10,636 bases of DNA from Thalassiosira profunda (GCA_036939355.1 JALLAP010000982.1:1-10636), one strand, 5' to 3'; counted from the stretch's first letter, positions 1 to 7,637 are shown. A program made the numbers and translations. The notes: a model not told the origin generated them from the letters alone.

Positions 1-1370
1 CGCGGCTGCTGCATCCCGGCGCCGAGACGACCCAGATCATCGAGGTGTACATCAATACGATCAAAGTTCTGAGGGAGATGGATCCTTCGGGTGAGCTGCT
101 GGAAGTGGTGTCGCAGCCCGTGCGCGAATACTTGAAGGGGCGGTCCGACACCATTCGATGCATCATCACCAGCCTGACGGACGAAGAAAATGGAGGGGAC
201 TTGTACGAAGAGTTGCGGAGGCAGGATGCCAAGCCCCTGGAAGAGGCGCAGCTCGACGAAGAGGATGACGAGGAGCCCCCCACGTTCGACTGGGAGCCCC
301 CTCCCTCAATTCTCAAAAGGCGAGGAGTTATCACGGGCCAAGTTGGCCGCGTGACGTCGAGCTCGCGTAGGACAGGCGACATCTTGTCCATGCTCGTTGG
401 GATCTGGGGCTCGAAGGATCTCTTTGTGAACGAATACAAAATCATGCTCGCTGACAAGCTCCTCAGCAATCTTGAGTACGATACTGACAAGGAAGTGCAC
501 AATTTGGAGCTGCTCAAGCTCCGGTTCGGGGAGGAGGCCATGCGACAGTGCGAGGTGATGATCAAGGACATTGACGATTCGAAACGCATCCAGACGAACA
601 TCCACTCGACGCTCGGGGCAGCGGGAAGTGAGGCACCGGTCGTCGATGCCGCGCTCGTCTCCCACATCTTTTGGCCGGCTCTGCAAAGCGTCGAGTTTAA
701 GAACCATCCTCGCCTCCAGAACAAGCTTGATCAGTTCAGCGCTGAATACACGAGGCTTAAGGCTCCAAGGAAGCTGGTCTGGATGAAGCAGTTGGGGACT
801 GTCGAGCTAGAGGTCGAGGCCTACGAGCACGACGAGGATGGACAACTCGTGGCCCACGTGAAGGAAGTGTCGTGCACCCCGGCCCACGCCACGCTGCTCG
901 CTCATTTCGAGGACCAAAGTGAATGGACCTCGGGAGAGTTGTCGACCAAGACGGCAATGCCGGAAGATATGGTGCGCAAGAGGATGCTCTTTTGGACGAA
1001 CCAGCGGGTTGTCCATGCAAAACGTTCCCACGACGACACTGTGTACAGTCTGATATCGGCCAGCGAGGCCGACGCAAACGATCAAAGCTTTCAGCACGAG
1101 GACGAAGATCAGGAGCAGGCGGTATCGCATGGAGCCCACGAGGAGCAGGAAGTGAAAGTGTACGAGTCCTACATCATCGGAATGCTTTCCAACTTGGGGC
1201 AACTTCCTTTGGAACGGATTCATTCCATGCTCAAAACGTTTGTGGCCGGATCCGACCACAAGTACGACAAAACTCCGCAGCAGCTCGCCGTGTTTCTTCA
1301 ACAGTTGTGCAAAGAAGAGAAGCTGGAGTGCAGCCACGGGCTGTACAGCATTCTCAAAAAGAGGAGCTGA
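1..1370 (+). CDS. APC2: Anaphase-promoting complex subunit 2 (cullin), C-terminal part, 5' incomplete
   Basis: This is the C-terminal 455 residues of APC2, the cullin scaffold of the APC/C ubiquitin ligase, which binds the RING subunit APC11 and drives ubiquitination of cyclins and securin. The frame is open to the left edge (first full codon at base 3, beginning RLLHPGAETTQII), so the N-terminal cullin repeats lie outside the window. The opening RLLHPG...YI..IK.LR..DPSG..LEVV..P.R.YL..R.DT.R.I matches the animal APC2 pattern closely. An acidic, poorly conserved linker follows (about residues 65-110). Next comes the cullin core (SKDLFVNEYKIMLADKLL from about residue 137, then NLELLKLRFGEEAM and CEVMIKDIDDSKRI), then a winged-helix stretch (TPAHATLLAHFEDQSEWT). 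The terminal APC2 winged-helix domain (about 387-455) begins YESYIIGMLSNLGQLPLERI. No intron is needed in this part. The stop is TGA at 1368-1370. The GTG at base 45 is simply an internal valine codon. Confidence 0.93.
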   Translation, partial: RLLHPGAETTQIIEVYINTIKVLREMDPSGELLEVVSQPVREYLKGRSDTIRCIITSLTDEENGGDLYEELRRQDAKPLEEAQLDEEDDEEPPTFDWEPPPSILKRRGVITGQVGRVTSSSRRTGDILSMLVGIWGSKDLFVNEYKIMLADKLLSNLEYDTDKEVHNLELLKLRFGEEAMRQCEVMIKDIDDSKRIQTNIHSTLGAAGSEAPVVDAALVSHIFWPALQSVEFKNHPRLQNKLDQFSAEYTRLKAPRKLVWMKQLGTVELEVEAYEHDEDGQLVAHVKEVSCTPAHATLLAHFEDQSEWTSGELSTKTAMPEDMVRKRMLFWTNQRVVHAKRSHDDTVYSLISASEADANDQSFQHEDEDQEQAVSHGAHEEQEVKVYESYIIGMLSNLGQLPLERIHSMLKTFVAGSDHKYDKTPQQLAVFLQQLCKEEKLECSHGLYSILKKRS

Positions 1371-1395
1371 GCAGCGTTGAAGCAGTGTAAGAACT

Positions 1396-3476
1396 TCAAG
1401 AGACACAATTACTTGAGCCCATGTCGATAGCATCGCTGCTGGGTAACTCCAATGCCTCACAATCACCAACTTCTGTCTCGAACACCCTGCCATTGCATTT
1501 GTACCTCACTGTCAGTACCACAACATTCTCTTCGCTTTGACATCTGTTCTGTCCAGCTATCCAACCTCTTACTGCGCGGACTAACTCAGACAATGCAGAA
1601 TGATCGTCGTCAATACCGTCCACCTCTGCCACACGCAAATCGTATAATCCAGGAAGCAAGCTTTTGGATGAGGGCGGCAGAGAAAGTCTAGCGTCTTGCA
1701 CCCAATATTGCAACTGCGCCGTGGCATCCAATGAGGTTTTGCCCGAGGACAGAGTAGCTTTGAGAATCACCAGTCCGTCTACAGCCTCTTCTCGTTGCCG
1801 CTTGCCCTTGGCCACAGGCCTAATCAGCGACAGTTGTTGCTCAGCACATCGTTTGGCAAAAGAAGAGCTCAGCCACTGCCGCTCACTTTGATTTGTGCGC
1901 ATTCTCATGGATAGTTTCTTGCTGGGATTAACAATGGCCGCTTCAGGTTTGGCATCTACCAAATCAGACGGCTGGCCTGCCAATTCTTCTGATGCCTCGT
2001 CCAGCGCAAACGACAATGTCGAAATAAACAGCACCCTGTTCCAGTATCCAGGAGACAGGAAGCTCGATACGAAGATTGGTATGCTGACGTTGAGTCCCTC
2101 TGGATGTTCGTATCGGATAATCCACTTGAGACCGCTCAACCCCGTATGCTCAACTCCAATACCCAATTTCGATGCAAAGGAGCTTTTGTGAACACCGTAC
2201 CTCCTCGACAAACTCCGACTCAGCATCCCTCTAAGCTTGTAACCCTTCAGAGGACTCCAAGATACGGATGCTTTCCCGGACCGGTCGGAAGAGTCGAACA
2301 AGTTGGGTTGCTCCACGCTCAATGCCACTGGATACTGTGTCCCTAGAGTCAACTTTGCCGTAATATGGGGCTTGTCATCGTCGTCTTCGCTTTCATCGAC
2401 GGAGAAACCCCACGTTGTGAGAGATAGGATGCCATAATGCATTTTGAGATTGGCACCGACGCCCAATGCAAACATTGCGTGCGCCCTCCTGCCCTGGAAG
2501 CTAGAAAGGCTTCGATGCGACGAAAAGCCAAACGCCAACCGCCCTTCTTTGCCGCTTCCTAGCTCGTATTGCCGAGTCATTTTGACCGACAGGCCTGTCT
2601 CATTGGATAGCATCGTGCTACTTGAGAGCGTCGTTTCGAGGTGCTTTCGCCCAACAGTCAGGTCGGACGATACGCTCGTTTGCGCCACGGGTTTGTACGT
2701 TGCCGTTAGCGTGCCACGTGTTGCGCCCAATCCTTTGTCGATGTTGGATTGTCCTCCTATGCTGAGTTGCAACTTTTGCTTCCGACCAGCCAGAGGTTGA
2801 TTGCCATCCGATTCTTTTGCGGGGAATGGAGATGCCATTGTTTGAGGCGGCAAGGGCACAGCTGCCGACAACGATACGTTGGACGATGTAACCTCCGGCC
2901 ATTCCATCCCCACCAAAGCTCCATTGGGATTGTCCGCATGCATATTGATTTCTACATCAGCGCTATACTCCCATTCCTTCTTGTGCTGCTTTTGCAAAGC
3001 ATCTTCCAGCGTGATCGTGAGCAGATCCAATGCCTCTGATGGCCTTCCATCGTCGTGCAGTTCGGACAGATGCCGGTAGAGCGAACCAGGAGCATATTTG
3101 TTTTGACGGACAGTGGCGACGCCGCGATGGCCGAAGTGATCATATGCTTGGCGCAGGACGGGATCTACTAACGTTTCGTCTGTGGATACGAATAGAGGAA
3201 TCATACGATACAGAAGACATTGGTATCAAGTGAAAATGGCCACATCAAATTGCAATAGATAGTATTACATGCGTGCTGCAATTCAATGAAGATCTCCTGC
3301 GCACTATCCCGTTCCTGCCCCGGAGGCCGCTTGTCCGGGTGCAGGAGCCGCGACAATCTCCTGTAGGCGTTTCGGATTTGCTCATCAGTGATGGGTGGCA
3401 CATCACCGTCGCGGAGGGGTAAATTTAGCACCGCATACGGGCTGCGGCGTGAGGAATGGGCGCCTCCGCCGCTCAT
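1396..3476 (-). CDS. DNAJC11: DNAJC11-like mitochondrial J-domain protein, two exons
   Basis: Two exons, 3476..3269 and 3179..1396, joined across an 89-bp intron, give 663 residues (human DNAJC11 is 559). Splicing turns GCA-T/AC-GAA into A-Y-E, restoring the J-domain helix as LQHAYETLVDPVLRQAYDHF; unspliced, each half of the domain is truncated. The J domain spans about residues 13-86, with the HPD motif at 46-48 that stimulates Hsp70 ATPase. The middle (about 130-430) is rich in alternating hydrophobic/polar strands, consistent with the predicted beta-barrel-like region of DNAJC11. The C terminus (about 536-652) carries the DUF3395-type region: DGLVILKATL, LLPGLYDL, then VVVLTVRYKCNGR. The family works at the mitochondrial outer membrane with the MICOS/MIB complexes in cristae organisation. 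I chose ATG 3476 (A at -3) because it lies just upstream of the J domain, as in animals. The open frame continues upstream but looks like leader sequence. Confidence 0.88.
3180..3268 (-). other. Spliceosomal intron of the DNAJC11 gene (89 bp, phase 1)
   Basis: On the - strand the donor is CAT/GTAATA (first intron base 3268) and the acceptor is TCCACAG/ACGAAA (last intron base 3180). Removing it joins the two halves of the J domain in frame and converts T + AC into a tyrosine codon at the expected HAY..L.DP position. Reading through instead gives an in-frame TGA inside the intron, so retention would end the protein just after the HPD-containing half. Inferred from sequence and domain continuity; no transcript was seen. 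Confidence 0.9.
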
Positions 3477-3697
3477 TTTGCGCGTATCGAGCAGGGAAGA
3501 GTGAGGCGGGGAACGAAGGACCCCGGGCGGGGTGATGGCCCAGCTTGGTGCCCGTTGCCGTCGTCGGTGGCGTGAAGATGTGAAAAGGCAGAGGGCAGAG
3601 GGGGGAGGAAGGAAGGAAGGATCACCAACTATCCAATGTTGATGCACTAATGCAAAGCTATTGTTGTAACAACACTATGCTACACTATTGCAAGTGC
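3477..3697 (-). promoter_or_regulatory. Spacer: DNAJC11 promoter/5' leader and 3' end of the upstream repeat-protein gene
   Basis: These 221 bp separate two genes read in the same direction on the - strand, so they must hold the 3' UTR of the repeat protein and the promoter and leader of DNAJC11. On the + strand the middle is purine-rich and includes a short (GGAA)n run at 3607-3620, so the - strand leader is pyrimidine-rich (TTCC repeats). No TATA-like box or clear polyadenylation signal is evident. The DNAJC11 frame stays open through much of this stretch, but the encoded peptide is low complexity and precedes the normal family start. Confidence 0.4.
3607..3620 (+). repeat. Short GGAA microsatellite
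   Basis: Three and a half copies of GGAA inside a longer purine run (about 3598-3621). It is probably in the 5' leader or core promoter of DNAJC11, where the transcribed strand would show TTCC repeats. Visible directly in the sequence; no function is implied beyond the generally pyrimidine-rich leaders seen at other genes here. Confidence 0.6.
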
Positions 3698-5215
3698 TCA
3701 GAATACCGGTGGCTCAAATCGCAGAAGCAAGAATGATACTGCCGAACAAAACGATGCAGCAACAGTTATCACAGCTGTCATCTTGCGAGAGGCACCGCTG
3801 CTTGGAGACGAGGACACGTCGGCCAGGCTCTTGATCTTCATGAAGCCGTTGGGTTCTCTCGTGTATTGCAATGTGCGAACAGTGGGATTTGGGAAGCATC
3901 CCGTGCCGGCCACTACTGCCATCAAACCCTGGGCTCCCTCTCTACTGGGCAAGAGTCCCATGAATGTGATGCTTCCGCCTCCGCCTAGACCTTTACCTTC
4001 ATCGAACTCCAGTCTCACCGAGCAGATGCTCAATGCATTCCCACCTGGAAGCAGGGTGCACATCCCCGTCGACCTTCCAATTTCACCACCGTCATCCTCT
4101 GGAGACAGTGGGTTGCCAACCCATATCGTCGTATCGCCAATCTCCGAACCGGTGCCCACGCCGCCAGATGCGGAGACGATGGACACGTTTTCGCGCAGTT
4201 CGTACAAGCCGTTTGCAAACACCTCATCGAGGGAGGCGTTGTCGCCAAAGAACAATAAGAGCCCCTGATCGTCGCAATCTGCTCTCCTCACAACTGGATC
4301 CAACACAGATTTGATTACTCCATCTGCGTTCCTAGCCATACTGATCGAGCCCTTCTCGCCAAGGAAGAAGCACTTTGTGTCGCCGAGGACGTTGAAAGTG
4401 CTCACAGGAGAACCCAGATCAAAGTTGACAGAGAGGGCGATCTTGCCTGTATCTTCGAATTGGAACGTCTCCAGCCCCCAGCATAAATTGGTATCGAGCC
4501 ACGTGCAGGCCCCCGAGGCAAGCCCAACGGCGCTTTCGCTCGCATTGGCCACTCCTGTAACATTGGGCAGCAGATAACCTTCGTGCCAAAGACCTCGGTC
4601 AGCGGCGCGTGGTCCTGAGCTGTCACTCAATATCGATAGACTGTTGTTGTTGTCCCTCACTTGAAACAAAGTGGGCTGCCCAGATGACATATCGAACATA
4701 TCAAAGAGGGCGGTGCCTTCATCGCACTCCTTCTCGTCCGCAGACGAATCAAGCTTGTACAAAAAGTGCTCATATGCATCATCAGCCACCTCAACCGTGA
4801 CGGTGCCTACCGCATCCTCGAAGCACTTGGTACCCCCAACAATAATGAGCTCGCCCAATGTTGTGATATCGTTAGGCCACAAAGACGAGAACACAAGGGT
4901 ACCATGCTCCTCAAATTCAAACATCGTCAGGCACTGCGATGCGCCTCCGGCAGGAGGGAGGAGATCGCAAATCCCATTCGACGATCCGACCACAGGTCCA
5001 CTTTTATTGTCCTGGTGGAGGGGGTTGCCCTGCCACGCATCTCTGTCGCCCGGGATCGAGTAGGAAATTTCCGCCCCATCGGTGTCGCTCCCGTTCCGAG
5101 CGCCAGCCGAGCCCGCGACAGGGATGACGAAATCGATTAAGTTGTGCTCATACAAGCCGTCCGCGAGGAAGAGGTCTTGGAGGGAGGGGCAGGGCGAGCC
5201 GGAAATCGAGCCCAT
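3698..5215 (-). CDS. Three-repeat AOC-barrel/dirigent-like protein with 12 patterned cysteines and a hydrophobic C-terminal tail
   Basis: From ATG 5215 this gives 505 residues in three repeats (about 9-160, 164-310, 314-462). Each has the order W..GNPL, G...G(I/A/M)C, a second Cys, a FEFEE-H-G-type strand, then (I/V)VGGT.CF, which resembles the GTC...GGTG.(Y/F) signature of dirigent and allene-oxide-cyclase-barrel proteins (eight-stranded barrels that bind or cyclise small hydrophobic ligands). Cysteines fall four per repeat: 9/83/95/131, 164/237/245/282, 314/386/398/440. Repeat 2 has lost the GNPL turn. After repeat 3 comes a Ser/Gly-rich stretch (468-475), basic residues (RK), then about 17 hydrophobic residues near the end. 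This resembles a GPI-attachment signal or a tail anchor. No signal peptide precedes the first repeat. The frame stays open upstream to about 5501 with no ATG, so a leader exon may be missing. Enzymatic activity is unknown; the fold assignment is by motif only. Confidence 0.68.
   Translation of the reverse strand: MGSISGSPCPSLQDLFLADGLYEHNLIDFVIPVAGSAGARNGSDTDGAEISYSIPGDRDAWQGNPLHQDNKSGPVVGSSNGICDLLPPAGGASQCLTMFEFEEHGTLVFSSLWPNDITTLGELIIVGGTKCFEDAVGTVTVEVADDAYEHFLYKLDSSADEKECDEGTALFDMFDMSSGQPTLFQVRDNNNSLSILSDSSGPRAADRGLWHEGYLLPNVTGVANASESAVGLASGACTWLDTNLCWGLETFQFEDTGKIALSVNFDLGSPVSTFNVLGDTKCFFLGEKGSISMARNADGVIKSVLDPVVRRADCDDQGLLLFFGDNASLDEVFANGLYELRENVSIVSASGGVGTGSEIGDTTIWVGNPLSPEDDGGEIGRSTGMCTLLPGGNALSICSVRLEFDEGKGLGGGGSITFMGLLPSREGAQGLMAVVAGTGCFPNPTVRTLQYTREPNGFMKIKSLADVSSSPSSGASRKMTAVITVAASFCSAVSFLLLRFEPPVF
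3830..5191 (-). repeat. Threefold internal repeat (about 150 codons each) in the barrel-like protein
   Basis: Approximate units on the - strand are 5191-4736, 4726-4286 and 4276-3830. They align by protein motif: Trp at residues 61, 210 and 365; G-x-C at 83, 237 and 386; the GGT-K/G-CF strand at 127-132, 278-283 and 436-441. Intervals from the first to the second cysteine are 74, 73 and 72 residues. The repeats are diverged at DNA level, so the duplications are old and not an assembly effect. Confidence 0.75.
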
Positions 5216-5245
5216 GTTGCCACGTCGACGGCCCAGCTTGGCGGC

Positions 5246-5265
5246 GGATCCGAGTCTATTGCAAA
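5246..5265 (+). repeat. Imperfect 20-bp direct repeat, copy A (TCTATTGCAAA core)
   Basis: This matches copy B at 5321-5340 at 16 of 20 positions and ends in the identical TCTATTGCAAA. Both copies are preceded by a GCGGC-rich stretch and followed closely by AGCT, so the similarity extends to about 30 bp. The copies lie 75 bp apart, a multiple of three; in the open - strand frame both encode CNR-x-G. It may be a promoter element pair or a small tandem duplication in a leader. Confidence 0.6.
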
Positions 5266-5320
5266 CAGCTCGAGAACGGCGCAAGGGCGTGAGCGTTTGG
5301 TGCACCTTGTGAGCGGCCGC

Positions 5321-5340
5321 GAATCCAGATCTATTGCAAA
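5321..5340 (+). repeat. Imperfect 20-bp direct repeat, copy B (TCTATTGCAAA core)
   Basis: Partner of copy A at 5246-5265. On the - strand the shared part reads TTTGCAATAGA. Both copies thus put an AG dinucleotide after a T-containing run, so each could in principle serve as a splice acceptor for an unseen leader exon of the repeat-protein gene. Confidence 0.6.
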
Positions 5341-5666
5341 TAAGCTGTGGCTCTAGGGCCTCTGATGCGATCAGGTGTCCTCCGCCAAGTACCACACCCA
5401 AGGATACCGGCCCAGCAGCAGCAGCAGGCAGCAGGGGCTCGTGAGCAGATCCGGCCGGGTGGGGAGGGCGGGTGGTATGACTTTCAATGTTTCGTACGTA
5501 TTACTTTTTTACAGCGATAAGCGGGCGCCTACGGGTGCCCGCCACCGCCAGCACCAACCAACCTTTCCGCGAGTCTCTCCCTAGGGGACCGCCTTCCGTC
5601 GCCGTAGGCAGCACCTACAAACCTCCCACCCCCAGTACCCCCAGTGCGACGGCTTCTATTACAAAT

Positions 5667-7451
5667 ATGGGAATCAAGCACTCCCTCTCGTCGGCGACCG
5701 CCGCATCGCTCGCAATGATGCACCTCTCGACGAAAGGAGCCACGCCTCTGTCACCCATCACATCGGCATCGGCCTTCTCAGTTCCCCCAAAAGGCGCAAC
5801 TTTTGCAAGCCGCCCCATCTTGCTTCGATCGAAGGTCGCGTGCCACGCCAAACTCAACAAAATAGCGTCTGATTTCGACCTGGACGCGATATTGTCGAAC
5901 GAGAAAGAGTTCAGCTCCGATGGCGAGATACCGACATCGACGCCCACTGGGAGGAAACCCCGGCGAAACAAAGACACCAAGAAAAAGAAGAAGAAGGAGC
6001 AGCTCCAGCGGGAGAAGCTGGAGCGACAGCGGCTGAAGAAGATGCAGAAGGAAGTGGCAGAGGGAAATGTTGGGGACTCCTATGATGGAAGTGCCGATGA
6101 CGAAGATACCGGCATCGATTACGAGAGCTTGATGAGGGAAATAGACTTCGTGGCATACACAGTGCCAGCCTCCCTCGAGGGCAAGCGGGTGGATGCGGCG
6201 TTGGTGGAGTTGATAAACGAGGAAAGCGATGGCGGGGACAATCCAGCATCGAATGCGGTGTCCATCTCGCGATCGCAATGCGATAGGATCCTCTCCCATC
6301 AATGCGTCTTCGAGATACCCCCGGAGAAAGCAGCCGATTTCAGCAGTGCTTTGCAAAAGGAATCTACCGCCGACAAAGAAAAACCGACAGTGCCTTACAG
6401 CCTCATTGAGCAGCACGGGTCGCCCATTCAGCGCAAGTCACACGCGTTGGAACCGGGGTCCATCTTAATCTACCCTTCGCGAGATTCCCTCCTCTCGACA
6501 TCCTCCGCCACCCTCCTGTCCAATCTGGTGCCTCCCACCGAGATCATTGCGCAAAACATTCCATTGGATGTCTTGTTCGAGGACGAGCACATGATTGTGA
6601 TAAACAAAAAGGCTGGGATGGTGGTCCATCCGGCAGCGGGGAACTGGGACGGAACGTTGGTGAATGCCCTGGCGTACTATCTGACGAACGAGAGCCCGTT
6701 TGGGGCGGGAGAGTTTTTCGCTGGCAGCGAGCAGTCAGAGGGAACGTCCGACGACTCGAAGGTTGCAATGAATGACAACGACGTCAATCAGAACGATGCC
6801 GTCACCAACTCCGTCTCCACGCTCCGGCCGGGGATCGTCCACCGCCTTGACAAGGGCACGACCGGCGTGTTGGTCGTGGCCAAAACATCTTCGGCGCTTG
6901 CAACTCTATCCGAGGCTTTTGCTGAGCGGAAAGTGAAGAAGCAATACCTTACTGTGGCCATTGGAAATCCAGGCGAAGATCAATGGATCAACAAACCCAT
7001 CGGTAGACATCCACTGCATAGACAAAAGATGCGGGTGGTTCCCGATCCGTCGGCCTCGATGCCTGGGAGACAAGCCCGTTTGACTGGTCCCACGTCAACA
7101 TCCGCGGCGAAGCAGGGGCGGCCGGCACTCTCGCACATTCACACAATCCACTACGACGGGAAGCTTTCCGTGGTCCAAGTGAAAATCGCCACGGGGCGTA
7201 CGCATCAAATTCGTGTGCACCTGCAAGATCACGGCACGCCCATCTACGGAGACGATGTGTACGGCCTATCGGATTGGAACAAGTCCTTGAGCAAACAGAG
7301 AGGGATCACGAGGCCGTTGTTGCATGCGCAGAGATTGGAAGTGGAGCATCCAGTGACGGGCGAGCCGATGGTCTTTGAAGCGGAGGTTGCAGACGACCAG
7401 ATGGGAGTTATCAAAGCAATTTGGCCTGCGGACGAGAAGATTGAGTTCTAG
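5667..7451 (+). CDS. RluA/RluD-family pseudouridine synthase with organelle-type N-terminal extension
   Basis: A 594-residue enzyme that converts specific uridines in RNA to pseudouridine. The catalytic motif HRLDKGTTG lies at about 392-400 with the nucleophilic Asp at 395. Other family blocks are IPLDVLFEDEHMIVINKKAG and VVHPAAGNWDGTLVNAL before it, and KKQYLTV, KPIGRHP, IATGRTHQIRVHL and IYGDDVYG after it. An S4-like RNA-binding domain (about 165-270: GKRVDAALVEL, SRSQCDRILSH, LEPGSILIYP) is stretched by insertions. A Ser/Asp-rich insert of about 35 residues precedes the catalytic motif. The N terminus contains SASAF (33-37), like the heterokont plastid-targeting ASAF site, then a Lys/Arg-rich charged stretch (about 95-130). 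Bacterial RluD (about 326 residues) modifies 23S rRNA, so an organelle rRNA target is plausible but inferred. ATG 5667 (A at -3) is preferred; the frame is open to ATG 5487, which would add 60 Pro/Thr-rich residues. Confidence 0.9.
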   Translation: MGIKHSLSSATAASLAMMHLSTKGATPLSPITSASAFSVPPKGATFASRPILLRSKVACHAKLNKIASDFDLDAILSNEKEFSSDGEIPTSTPTGRKPRRNKDTKKKKKKEQLQREKLERQRLKKMQKEVAEGNVGDSYDGSADDEDTGIDYESLMREIDFVAYTVPASLEGKRVDAALVELINEESDGGDNPASNAVSISRSQCDRILSHQCVFEIPPEKAADFSSALQKESTADKEKPTVPYSLIEQHGSPIQRKSHALEPGSILIYPSRDSLLSTSSATLLSNLVPPTEIIAQNIPLDVLFEDEHMIVINKKAGMVVHPAAGNWDGTLVNALAYYLTNESPFGAGEFFAGSEQSEGTSDDSKVAMNDNDVNQNDAVTNSVSTLRPGIVHRLDKGTTGVLVVAKTSSALATLSEAFAERKVKKQYLTVAIGNPGEDQWINKPIGRHPLHRQKMRVVPDPSASMPGRQARLTGPTSTSAAKQGRPALSHIHTIHYDGKLSVVQVKIATGRTHQIRVHLQDHGTPIYGDDVYGLSDWNKSLSKQRGITRPLLHAQRLEVEHPVTGEPMVFEAEVADDQMGVIKAIWPADEKIEF

Positions 7452-7637
7452 TGGACGATATCAATATATTCTGCGCTGCATCGAGTGCTAATGAATCGTT
7501 TGCTTCCTTCCTTCACCCTCTATCCTGAAAAGCTGTTGAGTGTTGTGGTGAGGCAGGTCGTCGTGTGGCACGCCGTCCCTCCTTCCTCTCCACCACCCAA
7601 ATCCAAGAACCACACACATTATCTCAAACATCAAGCG
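7452..7637 (+). promoter_or_regulatory. Spacer: 3' end of the RluA gene and leader of the next gene
   Basis: A 186-bp stretch between two genes on the same strand. The part from about 7555 to 7637 is pyrimidine-, CA- and CCA-rich, like an untranslated leader. An in-frame ATG at 7491 would extend the downstream protein by 49 residues, only 39 bp after the RluA stop. No polyadenylation signal stands out. Confidence 0.35.

Larger units (their letters stand above)
5216..5666. promoter_or_regulatory. Divergent intergenic region between the repeat protein (-) and the RluA gene (+)
   Basis: About 450 bp without a confident gene must hold the promoters of two divergent genes. Visible contents: two near-identical 20-bp elements at 5246-5265 and 5321-5340 that share TCTATTGCAAA; a CAG/CTG-rich run at about 5412-5432; overlapping palindromes CGTACG (5493-5498) and TACGTA (5495-5500), which give an ACGT core like those of bZIP sites; and a pyrimidine- and ACC-rich stretch (about 5540-5660) resembling a 5' leader just before ATG 5667. 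Both flanking frames stay open into this region (- strand to about 5501; + strand with an ATG at 5487), so parts could be coding or intronic. I see no TATA box that I trust. Confidence 0.4.

Noticed and set aside
807..1493. 228-codon open frame on the - strand opposite APC2
   Set aside because: It lies antisense to a clearly conserved coding region, has no recognisable domain and overlaps the DNAJC11 3' end. It is a shadow of the APC2 frame.
3477..3647. Upstream extension of DNAJC11 (57 codons from 3647)
   Set aside because: Low-complexity Ser/Pro/Arg peptide upstream of the usual start of the family; ATG 3476 directly precedes the J domain and has A at -3.
5223..5332. Cluster of common restriction-type palindromes (GTCGAC, GGATCC, CTCGAG, GCGGCCGC, AGATCT), suggesting a cloning linker or vector
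   Set aside because: Palindromic hexamers are expected about once per 64 bp, GCGGCCGC recurs elsewhere in this GC-rich window (about 8554 and 9210), and the sites are spaced inside otherwise ordinary sequence with an open frame, unlike a compact polylinker.
5487..5666. N-terminal extension of the RluA protein from ATG 5487
   Set aside because: The 60 extra residues are Pro/Thr/Ser-rich and match a pyrimidine-rich leader; ATG 5667 has a better context and places the targeting-like sequence at the N terminus. It is not fully excluded.
7491..7637. N-terminal extension of the unrecognised protein from ATG 7491
   Set aside because: It lies only 39 bp after the RluA stop, its sequence is leader-like (CCA/CA-rich), and the presequence-like start is at 7638.
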